DNA from: Wenjunlia vitaminophila DSM 41686
GTDB taxonomy: Bacteria > Actinomycetota > Actinomycetes > Streptomycetales > Streptomycetaceae
DNA: 64,000 bases
Assembly: GCF_000380165.1 (NCBI RefSeq)
Contig: NZ_KB904636.1
Span: 62,001-126,000, forward strand
Reading direction: 5' to 3'
A program made the translations under genes and the position numbers. Positions within the stretch are counted from its first letter, which is position 1. Every line of letters starts with the position of its first letter. Of this stretch, positions 1 to 8,519 are shown piece after piece. Below the pieces are notes generated by a model. The model was not told the DNA's origin. It was given only the letters and a program-made list of their open reading frames with translations, and ran no database searches.

Positions 1-957
1 ACGGCGCCTGCGGGACGGTGGGTCCGCGTATCGGTCACGGCGAGCGGTGTGTGCCACGCCGACATCTCAACGGCTGCAGCCGCCGGCGCCGGCGTCTCCT
101 TCCCGGTCACCCCGGGCCACGAGGTCGCGGGTGTGATCGCCGAGATGGGCGATCAGGTGGAGGGCTGGTCGGTCGGGGATCGGGTGGCCGTCGGCTGGTT
201 CGGCGGGAGCTGCGGGCGCTGCGCCTCCTGCCGGGCGGGCGATGTCGTCCACTGCCCGGACCGCAAGATCCCCGGCCTGTCCTACCCGGGTGGCTGGGCG
301 CAGAGCATCACCGTGCCCGCGGACGCGCTCGCGCGCGTCCCCGACGAGCTCGACCTGTTCGACGCGGCCCCGTTCGGCTGCGCGGGCGTGACCGCCTTCA
401 ACGCGGTCCGCAACGCCGGCGTCCCCGCGGGCCGACGGGTCGCCGTGTTCGGTCTCGGCGGCCTGGGGCACTTCGCCGTCCAGTTCGCGGCGAAGCTCGG
501 GTACGAGACCGTCGCCGTCGCCCGGGGGAACGACCGCGACCGGCTCGCCCGCGGCCTCGGCGCCCACCACTACATCGACAGCACCGCCCAGGCGCCGGGC
601 GCCGCCCTGAAGGCACTCGGCGGCGCCGACCTCATCGTCCACACCGCCTCCTCCACCGCCCCCGTGGACGAACTCCTCTCCGGGCTCGACGTGCACGGGC
701 GGCTCACCCTCGTCGGCGTCGACGCGGGGTCGGTGAGCCTGTCGGTGGCCCGGCTGGTCATGAACGGCCACACCCTCACCGGACACCTGACCGGCAGCCC
801 ACGGGAAACCGAGGAGGCGATGCGGTTCGCCATCACCAACGGCGTCCGCCCCCTCATCGAGCGCATGCGACTGGAGCAGGCCGGTGAAGCGGTCGCCCGG
901 CTGCGCTCCGGAGCTCCCCGGTTCCGCGTCGTCCTGGACACCGCCGCCGACGGCTGA
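1..957 (+). CDS. Zinc-dependent alcohol dehydrogenase, 5' truncated by window edge
   Basis: The reading frame is open from base 1, so the N-terminus (roughly the first 30 residues) lies outside the window. The visible part begins just before the catalytic zinc Cys (GVCHAD), followed by the GHEVAGVI segment and the structural zinc cluster CGRCASCRAGDVVHC. The NAD(P)-binding Rossmann motif is GLGGLGHFAVQFA. This is a standard medium-chain dehydrogenase/reductase, NAD(P)-linked, acting on alcohols or aldehydes; the substrate is not readable. It ends 109 nt before an amine oxidase on the same strand, followed by an MFS transporter and a TusA-like protein, so it probably belongs to one operon. The enzyme class is secure, the physiological role is not. 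Confidence 0.9.
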   Translation, partial: TAPAGRWVRVSVTASGVCHADISTAAAAGAGVSFPVTPGHEVAGVIAEMGDQVEGWSVGDRVAVGWFGGSCGRCASCRAGDVVHCPDRKIPGLSYPGGWAQSITVPADALARVPDELDLFDAAPFGCAGVTAFNAVRNAGVPAGRRVAVFGLGGLGHFAVQFAAKLGYETVAVARGNDRDRLARGLGAHHYIDSTAQAPGAALKALGGADLIVHTASSTAPVDELLSGLDVHGRLTLVGVDAGSVSLSVARLVMNGHTLTGHLTGSPRETEEAMRFAITNGVRPLIERMRLEQAGEAVARLRSGAPRFRVVLDTAADG

Positions 958-1066
958 CCAACCCCCGTTTCCACGTCTGCGTCCCGACGCGCAGCCGCCC
1001 GCCCCGGCTCCGACGGCACCCGCGCGCCCTCGAAGGGCGAGTGCCGGCCTGCAGAAAGGATTCCTC

Positions 1067-2161
1067 ATGTCCCACCGGCACAGTCACGACGTGATCGTCG
1101 TCGGCGCCGGCGCCTCCGGACTGGCCGCAGCCAGTTCGCTCCACGCCGCCGGTCTCGACACGGTCTGCCTGGAGGCACGTGCCCGCGTCGGCGGCCGCAT
1201 GCTCTCCGTGGCCACCTCGTACCCAGGGCGGGCTCTCGACCTGGGAGCCACCTGGTTCTGGGACGGCGAGGAGCGCATACGCACCCTCGCCGCGCGCAGC
1301 GGAATCGCGACCTTCGACCAGCACCTCGCCGGCGACACCCTCCTCCAGGAGACCACCGGCACCCGCCGGCTCACCGGCAACCTGCTCGACGCCCCCTCCC
1401 ACCGCTTCACCTCCGGGTCCCAGAGCGTGGCCACCGCCCTCGCCGGCACGCTGCCCGCCGAGTCCCTGCTGCTCAACACGCCGGTCACCGCCATCCGCCA
1501 GGTCAGCCAGCACAGGCTCACCGTGCTCACGCCAGCCGGCCCCTCACACGCCAGGCACGTCATCCTGGCCATTCCGCCGGCCCTGGCGCTGGAACGCATC
1601 GACTTCCACGACGCCCTCCCCGCTGACCTCGTGCGCCTCGCCCGGTCCACGCCGGTCTGGATGGGCACCGTCACCAAGGTGGTCGCCCACTACCCGGCCG
1701 TCTTCTGGCGCGAGCGGGGACTGGCCGGCGCGGTATTCAGCAGGACGGGTCCGCTCCAGGAGATCCACGACATGTCAGGGCCCGACGGGCGGCCCGCCGC
1801 ACTCCTCGGATTCGCCCACGCCCGCGCTGTCCGCCCAGGATTCGACAAGGCCGTCACCGGGCAGCTCGCGCGGCTCTTCGGTCCTGCCGCACCAGCCCCA
1901 GACGTCCTGCACGTGCAGGACTGGAGCACCGAACGCTGGACCGCCCCTCCCACCGTCCACCGCCTCACCGACTACTCCCTCCTCGGCCACGCCCTCTATC
2001 AGCGGCCGGCACTCGACGGCCGCCTGCACTGGGCCTCGACCGAGACGGCCACCGAGAACGCCGGACACATCGAAGGTGCCCTCGCCGCCGGAGAACGGGC
2101 CGCACGATCCGTCCTGGCGAGCGCCGGGCTGCTGAACGGCGTCACAACCACGCGCCGCTGA
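1067..2161 (+). CDS. FAD-dependent amine oxidase family flavoprotein
   Basis: The ATG at 1067 follows AGAAAGGA at 1053-1060, which decides the start; the longer open frame upstream lacks flavoprotein features. The 364-residue protein opens with the dinucleotide-binding motif VVGAGASGLAAA, then the second FAD motif ARARVGGRM, and near the C-terminus has the HIEGAL-type FAD-contact segment of monoamine-oxidase-like enzymes. At 364 residues it is shorter than typical 430-460-residue amine oxidases. It has no signal peptide and should be cytosolic. It lies between a zinc dehydrogenase and an MFS exporter on the same strand. An amine or amino-acid-like substrate is likely but unproven. Confidence 0.85.
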   Translation: MSHRHSHDVIVVGAGASGLAAASSLHAAGLDTVCLEARARVGGRMLSVATSYPGRALDLGATWFWDGEERIRTLAARSGIATFDQHLAGDTLLQETTGTRRLTGNLLDAPSHRFTSGSQSVATALAGTLPAESLLLNTPVTAIRQVSQHRLTVLTPAGPSHARHVILAIPPALALERIDFHDALPADLVRLARSTPVWMGTVTKVVAHYPAVFWRERGLAGAVFSRTGPLQEIHDMSGPDGRPAALLGFAHARAVRPGFDKAVTGQLARLFGPAAPAPDVLHVQDWSTERWTAPPTVHRLTDYSLLGHALYQRPALDGRLHWASTETATENAGHIEGALAAGERAARSVLASAGLLNGVTTTRR

Positions 2162-2284
2162 CCCAGTTCCGCCGGTCCGCGTTCCGCCCCGCACTCCTCA
2201 GACCACGGCCGACGAGACGGCCCGCCCCCACTCCGCCCCACCACGGACCCGCCCGGCACGCACGCAGCGTTACTGAAGGAACCG

Positions 2285-3556
2285 ATGACCAACACCTCAC
2301 CCGTCCGAAGCGACATACCCACGGTTGTCGCCCAGCGCCGTGTCCTGCGCGTCCTCGTCGCCTCCCAGATCCTCAGCGGGGCCGGGCTCGCCGCCGGCGT
2401 CACCGTCGGCGCGCTCCTCGCCAAGGACATGCTCGGCACCACCAGCCTCGCCGGGCTGCCCAGCGCCCTGGTCACCGCCGGATCAGCACTCACCGCCATC
2501 GCCGTCGGCCGCGTCTCCCAGGCCCACGGCCGCCGCCCCGGCCTCGCCGCCGGCTACTTCGCCGGCTCCGTCGGTTCGGCCGGCGTCATCCTCGCCGCCG
2601 TCCTCGACAGCCCCCTGCTGCTGTTCACCGCCCTGTTCGTCTACGGGGCCGGGTCCGCCACCAACCTCCAGGCCCGCTACGCCGGAGCCGACCTCGCCGC
2701 TCCCAACCACCGGGCCCGCGCCGTCTCCACCGTCCTGGTCGCCACGACCCTCGGCGGCGTCGCCGGCCCCAACCTCGCCGCACCAACCGGCGCCCTCGCC
2801 GAACACCTGGGCATCCCCAACCTCGCCGGCCCCTTCATCCTCTCCGGCCTCGCCTACGCACTCGCCGCCCTCGTCCTCGCCCTGTGGTTGCAGCCCGACC
2901 CCCTCGTCCTCGCCCGCACGAGGGCCGCGGCCACTGAAGCCGCGGCCACTGAACCGGGCTCCGCGACCGGTCCGGCGACCGCCGACGGTCCCGACACGAA
3001 CGAGGCCCGCGGCGGGCTCGTCCTCGGCGCGCTCGCCATGATCCTCACCCAGCTCGTCATGGTCGCGATCATGACCATGACGCCGGTCCACATGCACGAC
3101 CACGGCCATGGCACGGCCGCCTCCGGCCTCGTCATCGCCATCCACATCGGCGCCATGTACCTGCCGTCGCCCCTCACGGGATGGCTCGTCGACCACTACG
3201 GCCGCACGAAGATCGCTGCTGCCTCCGGGACCGTCCTCCTGGCCTCCGGTGCCCTCGCCGGGCTCGCGCCCGCCGACTCCGTCGCCCTGCTCGCGCTCGC
3301 ACTCGCCCTGCTCGGCCTCGGCTGGAACTTCGGCATCGTCTCCGGCACCGCGATCATCACCGACACCGTGCCACTCGCCACCCGCGCCAAGACCCAGGGC
3401 CTGGTCGACGTCTCCATCGCCGTCTCGGGCGCCACCGGCGGCATGGCATCCGGCATCATGGTCGCCGCCACCAGCTACCCCGCCCTCGCCCTCACCGGCG
3501 GCATCCTCTCCCTCGCCCTGCTGCCCGCCGTCGCCGCGACGGCGTACCGCCGATGA
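2285..3556 (+). CDS. Major facilitator superfamily transporter
   Basis: The 423-residue membrane protein starts at ATG 2285 after GAAGGA. It has many hydrophobic segments and a hydrophilic Ala/Thr/Pro-rich central loop at about residues 207-243 between its two halves. A loop motif with an Arg-rich stretch (GRVSQAHGRRPG) after the second segment resembles MFS motif A, and a second copy (GWLVDHYGRTK) follows the central loop. This fits an MFS drug or metabolite exporter. A His-rich stretch (MHDHGHG) precedes a later helix. The stop codon overlaps the start of the TusA-like gene (ATGA), so the two are translationally coupled. Confidence 0.9.
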   Translation: MTNTSPVRSDIPTVVAQRRVLRVLVASQILSGAGLAAGVTVGALLAKDMLGTTSLAGLPSALVTAGSALTAIAVGRVSQAHGRRPGLAAGYFAGSVGSAGVILAAVLDSPLLLFTALFVYGAGSATNLQARYAGADLAAPNHRARAVSTVLVATTLGGVAGPNLAAPTGALAEHLGIPNLAGPFILSGLAYALAALVLALWLQPDPLVLARTRAAATEAAATEPGSATGPATADGPDTNEARGGLVLGALAMILTQLVMVAIMTMTPVHMHDHGHGTAASGLVIAIHIGAMYLPSPLTGWLVDHYGRTKIAAASGTVLLASGALAGLAPADSVALLALALALLGLGWNFGIVSGTAIITDTVPLATRAKTQGLVDVSIAVSGATGGMASGIMVAATSYPALALTGGILSLALLPAVAATAYRR

Positions 3557-3864
3557 ACCCGGCGGACTCCGGTGTCCCCGCCCCCGACCTCGTCGTCGAC
3601 GGAACCGGCCTGCACTGCGTCGCGCTCCTCCTCCGCCTCCGCAGCGAGATCGACTGTGCCGGGCCCGGCACAGTCGTCCACGTCGTCACCACCGACCCCG
3701 CCGCCCCGCTCGACCTGCCCGCCTGGTGTCACATGACCGGCCACCACTACCGCGGCCCCGTCCCCGGTGCCCAGCAGTCGGTGCACGCGCTCGTACTGGC
3801 CGCCGACGCACTGCCCACCAGAGCCGACGCCCCCTGGCACCCCCGTGACGAACACGTGCCGTGA
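3553..3864 (+). CDS. TusA/SirA-like sulfur carrier family protein
   Basis: This 103-residue protein starts at an ATG that overlaps the MFS stop codon (ATGA). Residues 12-60 match the TusA fold pattern: a DGTGLHC strand with Cys22, then a helix (VALLLRLRSEI), then HVVTTDPAAPLDLPAWCHMTGH. Classical TusA has a CPxP motif at the active Cys; here the Cys is kept but both prolines are replaced (CVAL). Known TusA proteins relay persulfide sulfur. Whether this variant does so is uncertain. It may be a specialised carrier or redox partner for the oxidases in the operon. Confidence 0.7.
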   Translation: MNPADSGVPAPDLVVDGTGLHCVALLLRLRSEIDCAGPGTVVHVVTTDPAAPLDLPAWCHMTGHHYRGPVPGAQQSVHALVLAADALPTRADAPWHPRDEHVP

Positions 3865-4059
3865 CCGGAGCCGGCGGCGGCCGGCGGGCACGGACCGGCG
3901 CCAACCCGGAACGTTTCGCCACTCACACAGGTGCTCGAAGCCGCTCTCGCCCACGCAACCATCACGCCGAATGCCAGCCGAATGGAGCTGAATGCCCGAT
4001 GATGGGGACCGCCCGGGGCAATGAGGCAACCAAGGTGCAGCAAAGAGGGAGGTACGCAC

Positions 4060-5700
4060 ATGGTGGAGGCCGGCACACGGCACGAGGAGCGTGTAGCGGG
4101 GCGGGTGTGGACGGTGCGCTTGGATCCCTACGGCCGCCCGTCCGCCGGCACGGTGAGGCTTTCGTGCTCCCGCCCGGCCTGTGCCGATCAGCGGTTCCCC
4201 GGCGGCACCGCCGTGGGGCGCAAGGCTGCGGTCAGTCACGTCAACACGCACCTGGCCCGCATCCGCGCGGGCGGGGGGCCGCGCGGCGAGGCATGGTGCG
4301 CCTGCCGCGCCGCCGACTGCGCGTGGCACACTCCCGAGCCCGTCGCCGGGCGGCCCGGCCGGCCGGCGGCAGGGGCGGTGCGGTGCGAGGGCCCGGTGGT
4401 GTTGACGGTGTACGCGGACCGTGCCGGACGGTTATGGCGGATCGCGGAAACGTGCGCGCGCTGCGCGGCCGCCACTCCGAACTGCCGCGTCCTGGACACC
4501 GCCCGCCCCCCGTCCCGCACCGCCCCGCCCGGGGTGGACCAGGCGACGAAGGCGCACACCGCGGAGCGGGGGCCCACCGGCGGCGCGGTCAGGGCTGGTG
4601 TGGAAGCGGTGTTCTCCGACCACGGCCCCTCCCCCGCAGCCGACGCATCTCGTTCACCGGCCGCCGGGGCGGCTTCGTTCCCTCGCGCCCGCACCGCCCC
4701 ATCGCCGGCCCAGGCGTCCCGGCGGGCGAACCGGTGGGGGAAGATCGCGCAGCGGATCGTGCCGAGCGATCTCCAACCCGACGCCCTGCGCCTTGAGCTG
4801 ATCGAACTGGGGGACGCGTTCCGCACCTACCAGCAGCGCACCGAGCCCGACCTCGTCCTGCTGGCCGAGCTTCACGAGCGCAAGGCCCGCGCGTTCGCCC
4901 TGTGGGCGGACGTGAGTGGCGACGTCTCCCTGCGTCACGAGGCGGAGCGTGCCGAGAAGGCCGCGCAGACCACCCGCGAGATGCACGAGAACCGTGTCGG
5001 CCTGCCCTTCGGCGACACGGCGGGCCGGAACGGACCCGTGGTGGTGCGGCTGTTGACACGCAAACAGGCCACGCATGCCCGTGCCGTGCTGGACTACGTG
5101 GCCAGGGCCCCGCACCCCGAGCCCGAGGTGCGCCTCGCGGTACTCATGCTGACCCTGCGCGCCGCGCGCGCCGGCACCGGGAACATCACCGGCCAGGACC
5201 TGATCGGCTGGCTCCAGAACCATGCCGAGCGGGTGCTGGAGTTGCTGGTCGCGGCCGACTGGCTGCGTCTGCCCGGCACCGTTGCCGAGGTCATGGCCTC
5301 GCGGCCCGAAGCCCCCACCGCCATCACCGTCCCCACGCTGCTGCCCGAGCAGCCCCGCCCGTTCGACTTCGGCAAGACCACCCGTTCCAGGATCTCCGGC
5401 TGGGCGCAGAAGGCCGTGGGTGACCGGAAGATCCGCAAGAAGAAGGGCGGGGCCGCCACGCGCCTGCTGGCCCTGTACACCGCGGCCCACACCCGCCCCG
5501 ACGGACGGCTCAGCAGTCCCGAGGACGGCGGGCTGCACCTGGACCACGTCGCGGCGTTCTGCGCCCTGCCTCCCGAACTCGTCGCCGAGCACGCCGAACT
5601 GCTGGTCGCTGCCGACTGGCTGGTCGAGGCCGACACCACCGGAGGAAGACTCAGCGGACAGCTCACCGAGCGCGTCCTGCCGCTGTCAGGGCTGCTGTAG
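4060..5700 (+). CDS. Unrecognised 546-residue protein with Cys-rich N-terminus
   Basis: The start is ATG 4060, preceded at good spacing by GAGGGAGG at 4045-4052. I do not recognise the family. The N-terminal 150 residues contain several Cys pairs (CSRPAC, CACRAADC, CARC), suggesting metal binding. A Pro/Ala-rich linker follows, then an alpha-helical half. The segment LVAADWL occurs twice, in ERVLELLVAADWLRL and in AEHAELLVAADWLVE, hinting at duplicated winged-helix-like modules. A basic patch (DRKIRKKKGG) lies between them. There is no signal peptide or membrane segment. The make-up would suit a nucleic-acid-binding protein, but no function is assigned. It stands alone with no obvious operon partner. 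Confidence 0.7.
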   Translation: MVEAGTRHEERVAGRVWTVRLDPYGRPSAGTVRLSCSRPACADQRFPGGTAVGRKAAVSHVNTHLARIRAGGGPRGEAWCACRAADCAWHTPEPVAGRPGRPAAGAVRCEGPVVLTVYADRAGRLWRIAETCARCAAATPNCRVLDTARPPSRTAPPGVDQATKAHTAERGPTGGAVRAGVEAVFSDHGPSPAADASRSPAAGAASFPRARTAPSPAQASRRANRWGKIAQRIVPSDLQPDALRLELIELGDAFRTYQQRTEPDLVLLAELHERKARAFALWADVSGDVSLRHEAERAEKAAQTTREMHENRVGLPFGDTAGRNGPVVVRLLTRKQATHARAVLDYVARAPHPEPEVRLAVLMLTLRAARAGTGNITGQDLIGWLQNHAERVLELLVAADWLRLPGTVAEVMASRPEAPTAITVPTLLPEQPRPFDFGKTTRSRISGWAQKAVGDRKIRKKKGGAATRLLALYTAAHTRPDGRLSSPEDGGLHLDHVAAFCALPPELVAEHAELLVAADWLVEADTTGGRLSGQLTERVLPLSGLL

Positions 5701-5925
5701 CACGCCGCCTCCATGCCGACGTCACGTTCGCACGACACCGCGTTCACTGCTGGGAACGCCGCTCCGTCCCTGACGCGGGCACCTCGCACGGCCTCGAAGC
5801 CGACTGCGCGCCGCACGCCGAAGAGCGTGCGGGCAGGTGCCGAGGCAGAAAGGGGGACTGCCCCGGAAGGAGTTGGAGTGTGGACTCCGTGGACGACGCG
5901 TGCTCGAGGGATACCCGCGCCACCC

Positions 5926-6054
5926 CTAGATGTGCTGACCGAGGAACCTTTCGATCAGTGCCCAGAGGGCACGCGCCCCCAAGGCGATCGCAAGCCGACC
6001 AGCAACGTCGCGGATCTTCCCCTTGGCTTCCGGGGAAGGGCGCGATTCATCCAT
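5926..6054 (-). CDS. Small 42-residue hypothetical protein
   Basis: A short open frame on the minus strand starts with ATG at 6054 and ends with TAG at 5926. It has a strong ribosome binding site (GAGGTGGAG at 6057-6065) three bases upstream. The product starts MDESRPSPEAKGKIRDVAGR and ends in an amphipathic stretch with hydrophobic Ala, Leu, Ile and Trp residues (LAIALGARALWALIERFLG). The Shine-Dalgarno site and the helix-like composition argue for a real gene. I recognise no family. It could be a small membrane-associated peptide. It fills part of the otherwise empty interval 5701-6359. Confidence 0.5.
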   Translation of the reverse strand: MDESRPSPEAKGKIRDVAGRLAIALGARALWALIERFLGQHI

Positions 6055-6359
6055 CACTCCACCTCATCTCTGGGGCTGCGTCCCGTCACCATGCGCGACG
6101 GGGCGCCCCCCTTTCAGAGGTGAGGCGGTATCAGGTTAGCTCGCCCTTCGATTGATCACCGAGGAATGCCCGAGAGCGGTCAGCCAACAACCGTCCGGGC
6201 CAGGATGCGGCGCGCCCACCGCACGGTCACGGGTCGTCCGGCCGCAGACGGTGTGTCCGTCGCGTCCGCGCGAGCCGGGGCCCACGCCCGGCCCCGGGCC
6301 GCCCCAACCGGCCCCGGGCCGAGCAGCGAAGAGCCGCCCGGACCGGGACCGGGGTGGGT

Positions 6360-6953
6360 TCAGCCCGTGATGAACCAGTCGTCGTCGAGGTACTCCAGGG
6401 TGGAGTCCCCGAGTTCGTCCTCCCCGAAGGTGACGTCCGCCCGGATGGCCCCCACCGGAATGTCGACCTTCACCGGCGACCCCACGATCACCCGCGCCGG
6501 GTCGACCGTTGCGGTGACCAGCGCCGCCTTCTGCACAGGCGAGATCATTTGGAAGACCATCCGGAAGGTGACCTCACACGGACCGAAGCCCTCCGCCTCT
6601 GCCTGCTTGGCGCCGGGGCCTGCGATCTCGCACACCGTGTCGATGTCCTGGCGGCCCAGCGCGTGCAGGTACTCCTCGTACCTCTCGATCGCCGCCTCCT
6701 TCGTCTTCGGCGCCGGCACGGACCCGGCGGGTACCGACGCCGACTCGGAAGGCTTCGATGTCGACTCGGAAGGCTTCGACTCCCGCTGGGAGGGCGCCGA
6801 GGCCGAAGCTGTCGGCGCCGAGTCGGGAGCCTTCGGCGCTGACGGAGCAGACGCAGGCGCCGACTCGCCGGTGGCCTTCTCGTCCGTATCCTTCGGCCCA
6901 CACGCCGTCAGCACCGCGACAGCAAGGAGCACTACACCCACTCTGGTCCGCAC
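6360..6953 (-). CDS. Secreted lipoprotein with Ser/Pro-rich linker
   Basis: The GTG start at 6953 follows GGAGGG and gives a 197-residue protein. It begins with a type II signal peptide with lipobox LTAC, so the mature lipoprotein starts at Cys18. A low-complexity linker rich in Ser, Ala, Pro, Lys and Glu (repeats like SKPSES) spans about residues 25-80 and probably crosses the cell wall. The C-terminal part (from TKEAAIERYEEYLHALG) is a compact domain with two Cys that may pair (DTVCEIAG and FGPCEVTF). The domain looks like a small alpha+beta NTF2-like fold, but that is only an impression. Function unknown. Confidence 0.8.
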   Translation of the reverse strand: MRTRVGVVLLAVAVLTACGPKDTDEKATGESAPASAPSAPKAPDSAPTASASAPSQRESKPSESTSKPSESASVPAGSVPAPKTKEAAIERYEEYLHALGRQDIDTVCEIAGPGAKQAEAEGFGPCEVTFRMVFQMISPVQKAALVTATVDPARVIVGSPVKVDIPVGAIRADVTFGEDELGDSTLEYLDDDWFITG

Positions 6954-7334
6954 CCGAGTCCCTCCGGAGAAATCACATCTGTCTGCAGGGGGACACGCAC
7001 TCAGCGCCCCGGCGGTTCTCCGCGCGGCCGGCGTATGCGGCGATGCTCCCCACACCCGGGCCGTTCCCCCCGGCGAAGGAGCACGCAGCCAGCGGGTGGA
7101 GATGGCTGGTCGTCGAGGGCCGGAGTACCCCGGCTGACAGCTCCCACGGCCGGCCACCGGCGGCGCCGAGGACGGCGGCGTCGGGTTTCCACGCCGGTCA
7201 CACCACACCCGGTGAGCCGGGGCCAGCACTCCGACGGACCAATCAGATTCCGGTGCTCCGGACCTCCGCCCGTACGTCGCGCTTCCTCCCGTTGACCGCG
7301 CGGACTGGTGCGACGCCGCGGCCCCGCGGGGCTG
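6954..7334. other. Gene-free interval upstream of lipoprotein
   Basis: This 381-bp interval lies between the lipoprotein start and the 3' end of the methyltransferase, both on the minus strand. It should hold the lipoprotein promoter and the methyltransferase terminator. I found no convincing ORF, repeat or clear hairpin. Confidence 0.4.
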
Positions 7335-8162
7335 TCAGTCGTCCAAGGGCAGTTGGTCTCCGGTGGCACCGGTCTCCAGACGCGCGTAGTCAGGGTGGTC
7401 CAGGCGGTGGTGGGCATAGATCTGGTCGGCCCACGGCGGATCAAAGGGTGTGAACGCGCGTAAGCCGAGGACCCGGCCGATCGGCCGATCGGGATGGGCG
7501 GCGTTGAAGTCGGTGACCGCCGCCGCTTCGCCGATCTGCTCGATGGTGCCCGGCAGGTCGTCGAGGTAACAGGTGACCCTCGGCAGCAGGTGTTCGTGCT
7601 CGGGGCCGCGGAACAGGTCCAGGGCGGTCGTCGTCGAGGAGTAGTAGTCCAGGTCGAGGCAGACGAACCCGACCGGGTGATCACGCAGCAGGTCCGATCG
7701 GGCGTCCAGGTAGTGCGGCAACGTCTCGGCGATGTCGCCGATCACCAGTTCGGCCGCGCCCAGACGGGCCCGCAGCCGCTCGTGGTCCATGGTGTAGAAG
7801 CCGGGGCCGTACAGGTAGGGCACGTCTCGGAGGTCCCCGGCGGGGGGCATGCCCACGCCGCTGTCGAACCCGACGACCCGCACGGCCACACCGGTAGCGG
7901 TGGCGTAGTACTGGGCGTGCTCGGCCAGGGCCAGCAACCCGTTCCCCCCGGCCACCCCGAACTCCACCACCGTCACACCCCGGTGCCCCAGCCGCGCGGC
8001 CAACTCGGTGGCCCGGCGAACGCCATAGGCGTAGTGGGGCCGCTCGACCAGACCGAACCGATACGCCGAGGCGACACTGACCCCGGGCAGCCGCCTCAGC
8101 AGTCGGTTGCGCACGGCGTTCCGGGTGCCGGACTTCGACCAGTCCCACAGCACCTCAGCCAT
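7335..8162 (-). CDS. TylF-like SAM-dependent methyltransferase
   Basis: The 275-residue call starts at ATG 8162; the much longer open frame upstream overlaps the lipase gene and is a shadow. A class I SAM-binding motif is visible in VTVVEFGVAGGNGLLAL, followed by an acidic strand end (VVGFDSGVGMP). Later comes CLDLDYYSSTTTAL, typical of TylF/macrocin O-methyltransferase-like proteins in which acidic residues bind a metal. The ribosome binding site before this ATG is weak, and a GTG further upstream cannot be excluded. The gene is divergent from the lipase and close to the lasso peptide cluster. A tailoring role there is possible but unsupported. Confidence 0.7.
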   Translation of the reverse strand: MAEVLWDWSKSGTRNAVRNRLLRRLPGVSVASAYRFGLVERPHYAYGVRRATELAARLGHRGVTVVEFGVAGGNGLLALAEHAQYYATATGVAVRVVGFDSGVGMPPAGDLRDVPYLYGPGFYTMDHERLRARLGAAELVIGDIAETLPHYLDARSDLLRDHPVGFVCLDLDYYSSTTTALDLFRGPEHEHLLPRVTCYLDDLPGTIEQIGEAAAVTDFNAAHPDRPIGRVLGLRAFTPFDPPWADQIYAHHRLDHPDYARLETGATGDQLPLDD

Positions 8163-8519
8163 CCCACCGGTGGGCCGACGACCGAACGGAAGACCCCTCT
8201 GGGCAGTCGTACGTGAACCCCTGCGCACCACAACGCTCCCCCAGCCCGACGGACAACGATCAGCGGCAGCCTTCCCGCTCACGCACCCCGCCCAATCCCG
8301 TGCTCTAGTCCGCGGCGAGTTGGGCGCTGCGGGGGCCGGGCGATACTGGTGGACACGTGAGCCCCCCGGTCCCCGACATGGTGTGGCAGGCCTGTCCCTA
8401 CCGGGGGGTGTGTTCCTGTCCGGAGCCACGGCACCGATCCGGCAGGCACCACCGCACGGCGCACCACCGTCCGGCCGCGGTCGCCCTGGCCGGTCTCGAA
8501 CCCACGGGGAGGAACATCG
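8163..8519. other. Divergent promoter interval, methyltransferase/lipase
   Basis: These 357 bp separate the minus-strand methyltransferase from the plus-strand lipase and must contain both promoters. I see no additional gene or recognisable operator. Confidence 0.4.

Noticed and set aside
7335-8162. Methyltransferase as a tailoring enzyme of the lasso cluster
   Set aside because: It is on the opposite strand, separated from the cluster by the lipase gene and a terminator hairpin, and belongs to a TylF-like group rather than known lasso C-terminal methyltransferases.
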